Part shown: positions 51,801 through 63,739 of the stretch, one piece after another
Numbering within the stretch: position 1 is the stretch's first letter
How the letters are laid out: every line of letters starts with the position of its first letter
DNA from: Diospyros lotus
Lineage: Eukaryota; Streptophyta; Magnoliopsida; Ericales; Ebenaceae
Reading direction: 5' to 3'
DNA length: 64,000 bases
NCBI RefSeq assembly: GCF_014633365.1
Contig: NC_068347.1
Span: forward strand, 27,940,493 to 28,004,492
Notes under the pieces: model-generated
The model's database searches: none
The model's input: the letters and a program-made list of their open reading frames with translations, nothing else
What the model was told of the DNA's origin: nothing
Program-made: the position numbers and the translations under genes

Positions 51801-53298
51801 TAACAGTGGTATCAGAACCGACCCCATGTCTCCTAGTTGCAATCGTGTGGCGACTGAGATGACGTCAGCATTGTAGTGTTTGTCTAGGACTAGCCATGGC
51901 TAGTGCACAACCTACCGTCGTAGGCACCGGACTACGGAGCGTGGTGGTATGTTATGGTTCACTGCGAGGTATGTGATTTGTCTCATATTAGAAGTTTAAC
52001 CTCTTGGGCACCCTCCCCTTAACAACTAGATTTTGAGGGTGAGTCCTACCCAAGGGGTGTAACAAATACCTAACTGTCTCCCACTATGTTTTTCTTAGTC
52101 TTCCTCTTCTTTTGCTTGATACTTGTTTCAATCAATCCACTCTTTCCACGTGAGCCTCTATTGGTCTTCTTCTCACATGATAAAACCATCTTAATCATAT
52201 TTCACACATCTTATCTTTAAAATTTTTGTTTATTTATCTGCGGAGAGATTCCCTAAATATTCAGTGAGGTACAAAGTTACAACAATTAGAATTTTAAACC
52301 AAATAATGAAATTTGTGTCTATCAAAATAGCATTTTATCGAAATGTATTTATGAATGCATTTCTTTGACTTATGTTAACATAGATATTAATTGTTGCAAT
52401 CAAAGACTTAAAAAGCAACTCTTAGCAATTATCTTTGCATTTATCCATGCATCTCATAATAATGTCCCATGAAAGCAAGACATGGAAGATGAATGGAGCA
52501 CAGCACCTACCAAAAACACTTTGTATGAAAATCACAAAAAGAAACCCAACTAAATATATTGATGAATCTAGGGCATCCAAGGGAGTAAGTAAATTTGTAC
52601 TGTGGACAAGGAGGTATGAATTTTCATAGTTCTAGGGCCTTTTAAGGATGTCAGGTCCTGCCAGGCTTCATTTTACCTGGTCTGGCTTATATTCAAACCT
52701 TGCAAGGACCAAATATTCCTCATCCTCAGATGTTTGAGCAACAATTTAAGGTACAAGCAGCAGAGGTTGAGAACAAGATGGCCATTCATCTCTATTCTAT
52801 TAAGTCTTACGCCTTAACTTCGTTGTATATTTTACAATCACAAAGAACCCTATAAAATGTTCTATGGAATAGTTGGGGAGCTCTAAATTTAACCACAGCA
52901 ATGGTGCTTAATTCTGTAAATGGTGGGAGGCCAAAGCACTTTCCTGTAAAACATTAAATATGACAAATTAAAGGCACATTTCCGAGCTTGGATTCAAGGG
53001 TAGAAGAAAACAAAACAAGGAGAAAAATTATACTCAAGGCATTTTTAAAAGAAATTCATATTCATGCAATGGTAGTAAACAGAAAATTGTATTCCAAATA
53101 TGACCGATGGTGTAGAAATATGCATAAAATGATTAAAAAAGAAAAAGATGAAACCCAAAACAGTAAATATATTGACATATACAAGCCAAATAATAATTGC
53201 ATTACCTTGTTGTATAATATGACTCCAGAAGAGAGCAGAATGTATATAAGCAAGTACAGATAGGTCAAAAGAAGTGATTTATTGATCATCTTCCCCAT
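44039..53298 (-). CDS. Sugar-phosphate/nucleotide-sugar translocator of the NST/TPT family (At1g48230 type)
   Basis: Nine minus-strand coding exons join in phase to 384 aa: 53206-53298, 50329-50436, 46063-46094, 45910-45960, 45605-45666, 45251-45512, 44514-44779, 44324-44418, 44039-44224. The protein begins MGKMINKSLLLTYLYLLIYI and carries the TPT-domain landmarks: NKWVLSPKYFNFPFPITLTM, TPVKMTFEIYSTCVIPISAF, NTAYLHISVAFIQMLKALMP, SVGVVISSYGEIHFNIVG, LTLNPITSLYYIAPC, GRTGAVTIRVAGVLKDWILI and GYAIALCGVVMYNYLKVKD, consistent with about ten membrane helices and a hydrophilic C-tail (SRLSHIGRSQLNSSHGV). Family members are Golgi or endomembrane antiporters of phosphorylated or nucleotide sugars; the substrate of this branch cannot be told from sequence. 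Introns 1 and 2 are 2.8 and 4.2 kb and filled with transposons. The start at 53298 has one further in-frame ATG three codons on. Confidence 0.93.
47915..48274. mobile_element. MITE with perfect 9-bp TSD splitting the LINE
   Basis: The 9-bp duplication AATTGGTTT flanks it exactly (47906-47914, 48275-48283), interrupting the LINE motif KNQF. The ends GGGTAAAGCGCC and GGCGA-like complement GGGTGAAGTGTG are inverted repeats. 360 bp, no ORF. A 9-bp TSD is typical of Mutator-like MITEs. Confidence 0.88.
48831..48851. repeat. TA microsatellite
   Basis: (TA)n within the LINE remnant. Confidence 0.8.
51177..51778. mobile_element. hAT-type element carrying a captured gene fragment
   Basis: Perfect 14-bp inverted ends (AGGGCCGGCTCAAG ... 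CTTGAGCCGGCCCT) and an exact 8-bp TSD GGTGAGTT (51169-51176, 51779-51786) mark a hAT-type insertion inside the TRIM 5' LTR. The empty site is preserved in the other LTR. The cargo contains a serine carboxypeptidase-like exon at 51335-51430. No transposase is present. Confidence 0.9.
51335..51430 (+). pseudogene. Captured exon of a serine carboxypeptidase-like (SCPL) gene
   Basis: The reading ANMLYLETPVGVGFSYSS and then TSSYVAVNEESI is the conserved SCPL block (usual form LES/TPVGVGFSYS) that lies before the catalytic serine GESYAGHY segment, which is absent. The exon is bordered by an AG acceptor (TTTTCAG) and a GT donor (GTAATC), so introns were captured too. The frame is open through the exon. 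Expression or function is not implied. Confidence 0.85.
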
Positions 53299-53348
53299 TA
53301 TTTTCTTTCACAAGTGATGCTACTCAACCAGCCCTGTCTCCAGACAAT

Positions 53349-56137
53349 CTGAAAATCAAGTCTTCCACGTAAATGAAATTTAAGAAAATGAAATTTAAGA
53401 TGATCCTTGGCATATCTAACCAGAAATTCTCAACAGCTTCCTAAATCTGGACTGGGAATTCATCTCCAGGACCATAACACTTATGAATAGAAGTGATGGC
53501 ACTTCCAGAGCTCAGATATCTGCAATCATCATAAACCACAAAACCTAGAGGACATGAGTAGTATATCCATAACTTCATATGATAAAGTAAAAGGGCAACT
53601 TATCAAAAGGATAAAGAAAATAACAAAATTAACATTGAGAAAGTAATTAGAACCATAACACAAGCAGAAAATGAACAAGACCATTATAGTGTACAAGGTT
53701 AAATTTTACACAAGCATTGATGTGGAACAGCCAGAATTTTTGTGAAGAAGAGAAAAATTAGGGAAGGGGAGAGAGAGAGAGAAAGGGGGGGGGGGGGGGG
53801 GGGGAGGTTCCTAGGAATATATGCATTTAGACAGAAAAAAGTCAAAACCAAGTAGGTTAAATAAACCTAAGTTCTAGAATGATGCTCTAGGTTAAATATT
53901 ACCCCTCCTAGGTTATATTTTGACTTGATCAACTATGTGGAGAGGAAAAAAGAAGAAACAAAGAAAGACAAGCTCTTACATTCTTTTTAGTCCATTCGCA
54001 TTCTCATTGTCTTTCAATTTTCTTCATAGAAAACTTTAGTTTTATTTTTATTTCTATTATAGAAATAGCTTTAATGGACCAGTTTGGATGTTTTAATTTT
54101 CATTATGAAGTGTACTGTGCCTTGCTTTCTTAGTATCCAGGCTTCTAGCAGTACCAAAAAGAGTTCCTTCAGATAATTTTAGGGGCAGCAATTTCGGTAA
54201 TCACAGCCACTGGAAAGTGAAAGTCCTGGTGAAAATAACCTCCTCATTAAATTTTTGTGCTTTGTTAAGCTTCTTTGGAAGTCTCCCAATTCCTTTGCTT
54301 GGTTTTTTTCTCCACAGTTTTTGACATTCATAATGGTCTTGGTTATAAAACACATTCATAGTGGTATTTGAGTAAAAATAATTCAGACCACTTATTCTCT
54401 TATAAAATACATTTAAATATATATATTTATATATTCAGCCTATTTTATTCTATGAAAGCATGGATGAGAATATCACATCCTGTAAGTTTTAAGAACGGTA
54501 TAGAAGCCAAATTAGTTCAGGAGCTACTTAAAATACATAACGTGCCATATACTAAGTACTGTTTCCATAATGTATTAGCCATTAGTATCCTTCACAACTA
54601 AATAACATTTTCATCTGCTTTAGAATCAACGAAGTGACGAACAGTTATCTAAATCATTATACCTCTATTTTATTTTGTTAATCAGTGAAATGCATATAAT
54701 TGGGATGCAAAAAATAGGGAAGAAAAACATATTGTTGTAGATATGAGTTTACATCAATTGAATCTCTTTTAATGTTATATAGAAGTAATAAAGTATGTTG
54801 CCACTTTCAACTATACACTTTATTTGTTATTGATCATTATTTATAACAAAGAAGAGTTATACATGCATTGCTTGTGCAAACATTCAAAGTTTACTGGAAA
54901 GAAAAATTCCTGGAAATTCTTTTAGAGATTTTGGAGCTACTTTGGAATTGTGTGATCATTCATTGGCAAATTGCAGCGCTGCGTGTGAGGCCATGAAACC
55001 TTAGTGTCATGCCTAGAAAACAATGTGATTCCTCTAATTATTCTTCTTAATTTTATAGGTTTTAAACCTTCGAACTCCACAAGCAAATCAGCATAATTAG
55101 TTGAAGCATTATAGTTCCACAACCAAACAAGCTAGCTTGTAAAGAAATACAGAAGTGCAATGCAACTGTTCACAGTACCCCTAAAACCCCCAAAGTGCTG
55201 TTCCCTCATCCCATAACCCCTACCCTTCTCATCACTAATTCAAACTCTTAAACTTCTCTATACTATTCAGCAATAAAACCATATCAAGCTCGTCCCTAGT
55301 GCCTATTGTGTCTGCTGCAGAACACCAGCATTGGCATCACTCCAATAGGTGACTGAAAACACACTTCAACATCAAGATGTCACCTCCGGAACCATGAAAA
55401 AGGTCTTGAGGTTGCATTTGGTTGGACCTCCTCCAGAAAGTTAAGGAATCTTCAAGGCTTGGATGGTAAAAAGGGATTATAGAAACATGAATGAATGTGT
55501 TAACCCCCATCCCACCCCCGTCGCCCTCCCCCAAAAGCTGGTTTGTTGATTCTTAACAGAGGCTTAACGCTTGTGGATAAAAGTTCCAAATACTAAATGG
55601 GGTCTGATGGGAACAGCGGAGGATGCATCAGCAGGGAGGATGCATCTGCTAATTACTTATATTTGTTTGCTCGTCTATTTTCCTGTATACACATTGTGTG
55701 CATCCGTTGTGCAGCTCAGAGTCTTTATACCACACATGATCTACTCATGCAAAAATAATTTCCCACACTGCAATGCTCCAATGTGTCATTTCAAATGCCT
55801 AACTTCTGGCAGCGGGATCCACTCCACAAAGTCAGTCACCATCAGATAAACACGTTTTCCTCAACGAACAACACCAAAAAGATCCCGACGCAGACGTTGC
55901 ACAGTAATCCACTGGGAATGGATCAAATATTTTTCTCTTCCCGTACCCAACAATTCACTGATCAGCCTATCCTACAATCTACGTTTGTTTACTGACACAC
56001 AATGAGGTGCCGGACTCTAGATTTGAGAGCAGCATTTAGCATCCACACACAAATTACATGTAAACACGCACACAAACAAATGCAGCAGTAGACCAATCCA
56101 AACAACTCCGAATCTGAAGACTGAAGCGAGGGTTTAC
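53349..56137 (-). other. Probable 5'UTR intron of the translocator gene
   Basis: On the minus strand, CTTGCAG|GTAAACC gives a donor at 56137-56136, and TTTTCAG gives an acceptor at 53350-53349, 50 bp before the ATG. The upstream exon would end at 56138. Between lie AT-rich sequence and a GA/G microsatellite. No coding exon was recognised. Based on splice consensus only. Confidence 0.6.
53763..53804. repeat. GA microsatellite followed by G20 run
   Basis: GGGGAGAGAGAGAGA then GAAA and 20 consecutive G at 53785-53804. Confidence 0.9.
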
Positions 56138-56310
56138 CTGCAAGATCGGTCGCTGAGGCCGTCAAACAGCTCGGAATCTGAAGCCGAACGGACAGAAAAA
56201 ACTCGAAATCCCGAATCTTTTTGCCGCGGAGAGAGAGAGAGAGAGAAGAGATTTATACGAAGAAGAAGCGCTGTTTGAGAGAGAGATATTTGTACGAAGA
56301 AGAAGCGGTG

Positions 56311-56348
<38 letters not shown>

Positions 56349-56440
56349 TGTGTGTGGGTGAAGGAGGGATCTTGTGAATGGATCAAGAAAATAAAGACAG
56401 ATTTCTTCTTCTTCTTGTTCTTCTTCGACTTCCGTAACAC
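56138..56440 (-). promoter_or_regulatory. Probable 5'UTR exon and core promoter of the translocator gene, CT-rich on its strand
   Basis: Minus-strand sequence before the donor at 56137 is CT-rich: (GA)n blocks on the plus strand at about 56228-56244 and 56313-56346, with a GTGTGTGTG run after. Pyrimidine-rich Y-patches are usual around plant transcription starts. ORFs here come from the microsatellites. The start site cannot be fixed. Confidence 0.45.
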
Positions 56441-56620
56441 GAAGAAGAAAGGAAGAAATAAAGAAAGAAATCACGCACGCCACTCAAAAAAGAAGGGGCC
56501 CCACCCACAACCCCAAGTACTTATAATAATAATATTAATACAGCTGCAAGCCTCCTGCTGCTCCCCCAACTACTCCAAATCTAACTCAGCGCCACACAAA
56601 ACTCAACTCCACGCTCCACC

Positions 56621-56621
<1 letters not shown>

Positions 56622-56657
<36 letters not shown>

Positions 56658-56757
56658 ACTGTGCTCATGAAATGCTGATCAAATTTCATTGCCCACACAC
56701 TCACACACAGAAAATTCGAGTTTGAAGGCCGAATTCTGTGTTTATTTTAAATGAATG

Positions 56758-56796
<39 letters not shown>

Positions 56797-56920
56797 TCAG
56801 TATAATAATTATTTATTATAATTAATTAACATAATGCGCTCTCTATTCTCTCTCTCTCTCTCTTAATCAGTATAATTATTATAATTATTATTAATTAACA
56901 TAATAATAATGCGCTCTGTA
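56622..56920. repeat. CT microsatellites and tandem 80-90 bp duplication
   Basis: (CT)n runs at about 56624-56653, 56761-56792 and 56848-56862. After each of the last two follows TTAATCAGTATAAT, an AT-rich part, ATTAATTAACATAAT and GCGCTCT, so one unit of roughly 85 bp is repeated twice with an added trinucleotide expansion in the second. Confidence 0.8.
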
Positions 56921-58964
56921 GCTCCACCATCACGCACATTCACATCGCTGATTGATCAACACAACCTAAATCATAGCAGATTTCTATAAGCTTATTTCTT
57001 AGTAGCAGTGTAAGAGCCATTAATTAAAGAGAGTGATAATACGAGCATATTAACATTTACTTTTATGTATGTTTAACAGTAACTCCAAATTCTGAGGTAT
57101 CTTTTCTTACTTATAGCTATCAATATAAAAAAATCAATTTTTTACAAGAATTTATAAATAAATTGGGTTAAAACAAATTAAACTCGATCGCAGCAGCTTA
57201 TAAACTCCCAATTTTAAGCCACTCACTGATCAATCAATTGTATTTTTATGTCCTTTTCATCTTCTGTTTAGTCACGAAGAAATCAGCATGTTTGGGGCCG
57301 GGAATTAAGACCGAGTGAGTTGGGCCATTTGATGTAACTCAAACGGATTTTTGGAAGTCATTTTAACCGAAATTTTGTCCTTAAAAGAACCCATCAATCA
57401 GCCATCAGCCCATTTGCCAAATTTTGCAGAAATCAATTATAATAAATAAAATTGGCCTCCTGGTTTGAATCTAATTTTATAATAATTCTCATAAAATATA
57501 ATTATAAATTTGTCTCGTTCCTTCCTCAATAATACATTTTATTTTGTGTATTAATTTAATATTTTATTATAATTATAAAATTAAATTTTAACTTTGAATA
57601 TTTATAATTATGGAGAAAATTAACTTAACTGTTGAATTTGGTCACATTGAGATGACGTACCAAATCCAAACCCAACCCAAGCCCTCTCGCCTCTCTATCG
57701 GCCAGGCCCACACGTTGTTTTGAAGATATATAGGATAGCGACGGATTTAATTAATTATTATGCACCGTAGTTTAACCGACACCCTTAAAATCAAAATCCC
57801 ACCCTCAATTCAAAAACCATTTATTTGACTTGTTTTCAATTGGTATGGTATGTAATATTATTTTGTATTGTTACTACTATTGTTTTCGCGACTAAGGGGC
57901 TCAAGATTTAAGAGAGTGTTTGGTATTTAGTTTTTAATTAATTTAAGTTAGGAGTCAAATATCAAAATAATGAAATGGATTAAACTACCTAAGAGGGTGG
58001 TTTAATCTATTTTTTTATTTCCCTTATTAAAGAGTAAACTTTGAATTACACTACCTAAAAGGGTTCAAGAGCCTCGATTCGTTGCCCGCGTTGGTTAACA
58101 TATCATTGGTGATTGTGGGTCAATATTGGATCCCATCTCTTTTTGTCTAATAATTTATTATTAGGTCAGCGTCATGTTACTCGATATAAGTAACAAATTA
58201 ATTTTGAAGAGTTTAAATATATTTAAAAGAGTTTTGATAATTTTGTATTTGTGAGATTATGAATCAATTTAACTTTTAAAATTTGAACCTAAATATACAT
58301 ATAATAAAAAAGAAATACTACTTATATAAATGACTAGGTTATCGAGAGAATAATCGAAGACATCAAAATTAAAAAATATTCTTAGCTAATTTGTCGCTGT
58401 CACCTTTGAATTTAGTCTCGGATTTCATAAAGCAAGTCTGATCGGATTTTTATCTCGTGATAAAGTTTAAAGATTTATGATGAAGTTGGAATTAGTTATT
58501 AAATTTGTACATCTTCTTCCTTGACGTATGTAGCACTAATCTAACAAAAAATTACATCAAAATCTAAAAGGAAAAACAGTTGAATCCAATAAACTCAGAT
58601 GGTGGATGGGTTATGCTGTTTGGTTTGATTGACATTTTGAAGCTTATGCTATTTGTTTAAGGAAGGTGGAGGGTCTAATCCAAGCCTACTCATCACATAA
58701 CCTTGTCAAATTCCCATTTGAGGGGGCACATCAGCCAATGCGCTTTTGTACAAATCAAATCATTTATCGTCAAATTTGTTTTAAAATTTTATATTAAATC
58801 AATATCATTTTATCACATTATTATTGTGTTGATTTTATTTATTTATTTAGAGTGGAGGTATTAAATGGATTTAAATAATTTTATAAGAGAAAAATTAAAA
58901 ATATTGCGTTGGAATTCAAATTATTATGCAATGAAGATGAGAAGATTATTGTCTCTAAAACATA

Positions 58965-59060
58965 AATCGAGCGGTCGAATAAGTAATATGTCAGTGTTAA
59001 TTTAGTGGATTGTGAGTTCGATTCTCGCTCTACGTAAGGACTAAAAAGTTAACTTGAAAT
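58965..59060 (+). repeat. Possible SINE/tRNA-like remnant
   Basis: GTTCGATTC (59016-59024) fits the Pol III B-box consensus GWTCRANNC, preceded about 45 bp upstream by GAGCGGTCGAATAAG, which could be a mutated A-box region. No cloverleaf forms, so it is not a tRNA gene. Weak call. Confidence 0.25.
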
Positions 59061-59304
59061 TTATCTTTCCTAACATAATCATGAACACGAGTATTGAAAA
59101 TTGTGTAAAGACGATCATCTTAATATGAAGAAGTTCTTGGATTTTGTAATTTTATAAAATATTAAATATTAGATGGTGGATACCCATTAATTAATTAATT
59201 TATATAAAAGGACGATTCATTTTTACGTGGATTAAGACTTAAGAGAGGGAGCAATGAATGAATGAATGAGGACATTTTGATCCGAGGAGAGATATGATGT
59301 GAAG

Positions 59305-59326
59305 CCCATCCCATCCCATCCCATCC
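59305..59326. repeat. CCCAT microsatellite
   Basis: Four tandem CCCAT units. Confidence 0.85.
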
Positions 59327-61313
59327 TCTAAAGGTAATTTTAATAGATTTGTTTCGTGGGAAAATAATTAAATGGATTTGTTGTCTAATGGGACCTCTAT
59401 ATGAAGGGCCCAACACAAGATCCTCTCTCTTAGTTGGCCACACTCGTGCACATATATATACATCCACTTCACCAAATCAAATTGCACAAAACCATTCATA
59501 AGCAACAACGACATTGTGTGTCCATTTTTCATGTTGTCGTGGCCGCACAAGATCTTCTTATTATATGAATTTTGTTTGAATTAATTACGATTGTATTTAA
59601 TATTTGCCTAATCGGGTCGTAATCATAAACCAAATGGTCTAATAAGAACATATATCGTAGAATCGAATTTATAATTTACTTGATTAATTCGTGTAAACAT
59701 CTCGATTGTTCACTAACCTTGTAATTAGATAATGTTTGCAAAAGACAGCTTAATGTAATGGAAGCGGGCAGGCAGGCAGCCACCAACCAGATTAGATCAA
59801 TGGATAATGAAGGCTTACCCACTAACACGACGATTGTTTGTTTATGAGCATCCAAACGGCGCGCCTTCCCTGCAGCAGCGCGCGCAGCTGCTTCCTGTTG
59901 AATGTTGATGGCAATAAACTGATAGATATGGGTTCCCAATGCCCAGCTCATTTGAATAATTTGAAGTGGGCATTAATCAAACGATTGATGATTTGTTTAA
60001 ATGGGGGAAGCAGATCAATGCCGGTGCCCTACAAATCCAAGTCAATTATGCTTTTGCTTGGCAGACCCACCCTACCCCTTTGGCATTAGTTTATTATGGG
60101 AGCCTTGACCCTATTATTTGCAGAATTGTCCTTCAAACGTATGGCATTTTTATGGTGTCTGTATAGAAGTTGGGAGGAGATCAGAGGAATCTAGTGACAC
60201 TTCTGTCGAGATTATACTCTCTCCATATATATATATATATATATATATTTGAAATAATAAAAATTTTAAAAGAGAACAGCCAAAACGGTTTTTTGGCTGT
60301 TTTGGATTTTCTTTATAATTTTTTTTTATTTTCAAAAATATATTTAAAAAAAAATGAGAAAGTGTTTTTAATATTTTTGAAAAATCAAAAACTTAAAACA
60401 ACAAAGAGAACAAGCCTTAAATTTCAAATAAGAAATAAGACTTAATTCTAGAGTGATTCTCCCAATAACTTACATACTTTCTATATATTTTCATGTTATA
60501 GATAATTAAATATTAAAATGGACTTAAGATTTAAAATTTTATTTGATCACTTTAATAAATTTTATCAATCTCTTCAACTCCTTTCTCACAATTCAAAATT
60601 TTAATAAGTGATATCTTATTTATATAATTAGTGTTTCTATGTTTGTGATCCCATCATGAAACACGAACAGGCTGTCGGTTACAAACAGGGGAATAATCTT
60701 TTAGCACACTTTTCTTTAATATTTTGCTTTGACTCTTCAACAATGTGCCTTTGAATCTCTCCCTTCTTATGGAATTGAGTGTGAGCCAAGGGAAAGCAAA
60801 GCAGCAGCAGCATTGCAAGAAGCTTCGCTTAAATTTGTTAATATAAGTAGAGTCTCCCTTTAACGTTAAATTCATCACCCATTATGTGAACTTAATTTTG
60901 CTATTAACATAATGTATGTATTTATTTATCATCCCTTTTACAAATATAATTTGGTTAAAGGGTTTGATGCGCATGAAGTGAAAAGTAAAGCATAACTTGC
61001 TAAAGTTCTGGTTTTAAGTGCTTTGCATCTGAGTATTTAGCAAATGTGAATCGATACTTGTATTAAATGCATAGAAATGCACCCTTGGATTCGATGTGAT
61101 TACACTTTGCTTAAGAGACACAATCCTTGCTTTATAGACGCTTAATCTTGGGTTAAGATGGATTGCATTGTGCTCTTTAAGTCACTGTTTGGGCTGTCAT
61201 CTTTTCTTTCTTTAAAGGTGGGGACCAATCCAATTTTTTCCCCACCAATGAATTGATCGTGGAATAAAAACACCCCCTTTTTCTCTCCAGCCAAACAGCA
61301 CAACTAGCAAGTG

Positions 61314-61355
61314 AACCCATGATTAAGAGTAAGAAACCCATGATTAAGAGTAAGA
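61314..61355. repeat. 21-bp tandem duplication
   Basis: Two identical copies of AACCCATGATTAAGAGTAAGA in tandem. Confidence 0.9.
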
Positions 61356-63424
61356 AATTATTATTCTTATTATGGCATAATATGAATATTTTTTAATTAA
61401 TAAGATCCATAATAACTATTTTTGTAAGTGTACAATGAGTAAATTCGTTATATACATATAAATAATGATGATAAACTACACATTTTAAGTGAACACATAC
61501 ACATATTTATATGTACTCTAAACCCTAAAAAGATTTAGATCATAGTGTGTCCGTCAAATATTAAACATGTTAATAATTGTAGCATTTTTGGTTGAGAATT
61601 AATGGCATTATTAATAGGGAGTTTGTCAATTATTAGATATCAGGATTGAGCAAATAAATCAAGATAATGTCTTGAAGAGTTGTTTATTAACTTTGCATTA
61701 ATTTTAAGCATCCACATATGGGGGCATGTGAGGCAATCCAAAAGAAGTAAATGTTTTTGTAGGGACTTTAGTATTAAATATATATATATATATATTCCCT
61801 TTTCATATTTGTTTTATAGTCCAAAGTAACCGAGTGAAGTTGTCTCTACAGTAGGAATTATTTTGATAATATTGTTCCGATGCTTTTAATAAGAGGCCTC
61901 CTGCCCCATATAATTGATCTCTTAATAAGGGTTTTGTACATTTAGAAAGCATATATAACCTATATCTATTTATAATCTTAATAAAATAAGAAGTCTTAAC
62001 ACTGTTATCGAATTTACCCGTTGTTGTATCCTAATCAACATGAGAAATGAATTCCATCAAGCAAATGAGACACTGATGCCACAACAATAAGATGAGGCAT
62101 AAGGATTCTGCTGAATGAAGCAAATTCTGCACCTTTTTGATTCAGACAATTCATCAAACACGTAGAACGGCTCCGTGTTAAACGGCCTCCCGCTCCGGGC
62201 TATGATGAAAATTCAAGAGTATTTCCCAGAGTAAAAGTGGGTCTTACTGTTTGTTTCTTTGCACCCACCCTTTCTGTTGCTCTCACCCATGCCGCCATGA
62301 TTCCTATACACCAAATATCTCAGAAAATCAATGATTGCGGCTATCATGGTTCTCTGTTTTGAGGCCATTGAAACACAAAAGTAATAGCTGGTTTGATGAT
62401 AAAATAGTATTTTTTTAGATTATTAAATTTTTGGGTGAATAATTTTGTAATTTTTGATTTTTTTCAAGTGACCCGACTTAGTGGTTTCCCTTTTACCTCT
62501 TATCGTTTTATAACAATTCCAAAACAAAAAAGGGGAATTTCATCCCCACAACAGCTACCATGTCCAACAACATGAAGAATTTAATATTATTGCTTTTTGT
62601 GCATTTACTTGACAAATGTAATTTGTCTTCTTAGTAGTCGCAATAGGGCACATCTGTAATATGAGGAGGAAGCAAGGGTGTCAATGGTCATTTCGGGAAG
62701 CTGGTAAAGTGTCCAGTCTGTTCCTTTGACTCTCCAGACCACTAAGGCCACATTTCCCAATCCCCCAACAAAATGTTTTAAATTTCAAGAAGGGGAAGTT
62801 TTACAAACCTCAAGGTGGAAATAAATAAGGACTCTGATGAATATTCAACGTGCCCCATAAATGAAGGGGCTATTCTATTCTAATGGATTGGTTTTGGGCT
62901 AACGTGGAATCCAGTCTCTTCATTAATTTTTGACCTCGCAAGCTGGAACCCAGCTCTAAATTGCAGTTAATGTCCTTTTGAATTACAGTGATTGCTTATT
63001 CTCTCTGTAATCATGGCATTTTTTGAATTTTAAAATTGATATTTGACCAATTAAAAAAAAATTAAGTATACATCATTTTGTACATTTTAGATTATATAAA
63101 AAAGTATTATGACTAAAATACCTTTCGTCTTCACGTGTTTTTATGCACCTCATGAGGGATATTTTTGTTATTAACATATTTTTATGAAATCTAAAATATA
63201 CCAATAGTATTATTCTTAAAAGGAGAGAAAACTCATAATACTTGTTAATAAAAGGTGTGGAATTTTCTGATAATCAGTCACAGTTGTTGGCTTCAGAATC
63301 AATCTGTTGAGATCACATAAAAAAGGAAAAAGATTGCATTTTTCATGCTTCTCTTTTACTGTATGTGCGAGGCATCACCTACCACTGATAAGTCCGTGCC
63401 TTCTTATTATCCCCACCACCGCCA

Positions 63425-63434
63425 TTTTATAAAT
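63425..63434 (+). promoter_or_regulatory. TATA-box candidate of the gene leaving the window
   Basis: TTTTATAAAT preceded by CCACCACCGCC, followed about 30 bp on by a likely transcribed leader. It lies 300 bp before a good splice donor. Confidence 0.5.
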
Positions 63435-63459
63435 CCCAGAAAGCCATTGCTGCAACAAT

Positions 63460-63736
63460 TCTCTTGGATGATTTATTGCCATTAAGGGGCTTTCAAGGAG
63501 GGACTTCAAGGACGCAGATACCCATTTGGGCGTGGTGAAGACCCAGAAAGATTGCGCTATTTATCTGGCACTCTTTATGGCAATGGAGATGATTTCTGTG
63601 CATTTGAATTGCTTCATTCTGAAATGGGTTTCTGGGATTCGCCTATAAGAAGGAATCTGGAGTTCTAGAGTTGTGATTTGTTGCCTTTTGAAAGTGGGTT
63701 GAAAGGGTTTCTGAAGGCTGATCACATTACTTACAG
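63460..63736 (+). other. Probable noncoding first exon (5'UTR) of a downstream gene
   Basis: About 275 bp less AT-rich than its surroundings, with stops in every plus frame, ending at ACTTACAG|GTAAGA (donor at 63737), a near-perfect splice site. I infer a 5'UTR exon with the coding region beyond 64000. The gene cannot be identified. Confidence 0.5.
63577..63648 (+). other. Upstream ORF of 23 codons in the putative 5'UTR
   Basis: ATG at 63577, in-frame ATGs at codons 3 and 5, stop TAA at 63646-63648; the peptide runs MAMEMISVHLNCFILKWVSG and ends IRL. It could repress or regulate the main ORF if the exon model is right. I do not recognise it as one of the conserved-peptide uORF groups. Confidence 0.3.
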
Positions 63737-63739
63737 GTA

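Larger units (their letters stand above)
51065..52064 (+). mobile_element. TRIM (terminal-repeat retrotransposon in miniature)
   Basis: Two short LTRs run TGTTATGGTC to ATAACA (51065-51805, of which 610 bp is a later insertion) and TGTTATGGTTC to TGTAACA (51950-52064, 115 bp). The 5' LTR carries the TCCCACATCGG motif conserved in plant TRIM and related LTRs. A primer site TGGTATCAGAACC (51807) follows directly. The internal region is only about 145 bp with no coding capacity. The TSDs are AATAT and AATAC (4/5). Confidence 0.88.
50960..52220 (-). mobile_element. 3' fragment of a second LINE, split by a TRIM element
   Basis: Plus-strand AAGCCTTTATCCCACTATG near 50961 and the block CTTAGTCTTCCTCTTC near 52092 resemble the 3' end of the LINE at 46800-47020, in the same order and orientation. 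The TRIM at 51065-52064 lies between the two parts. Only 3' sequence is present, as usual for 5'-truncated LINE copies. Confidence 0.65.
57000..63400. other. Long AT-rich intergenic region without a convincing gene
   Basis: All ORFs are under 95 codons and lack recognisable domains or neighbouring splice structure. It contains a possible SINE-like remnant (about 58965-59060), a CCCAT run at 59305-59326, AT microsatellites near 60226-60249 and 61780-61794, and a 21-bp tandem at 61314-61355. I see nothing else to name. Confidence 0.55.

Noticed and set aside
56162..56483. Minus-strand ORFs of 76-92 aa with Leu-Ser repeats
   Set aside because: They are translations of GA/CT microsatellites in a probable 5'UTR region.
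58965..59060. tRNA gene
   Set aside because: A B-box-like GTTCGATTC is present but no acceptor stem or cloverleaf can be drawn; kept only as a weak SINE-like repeat.
59676..60166. Overlapping ORFs on both strands around a GC-rich patch (NQQEAAARAAAGKARR-type reading)
   Set aside because: No recognisable domain, no partner exons with matching phase, and equally long ORFs on the opposite strand.
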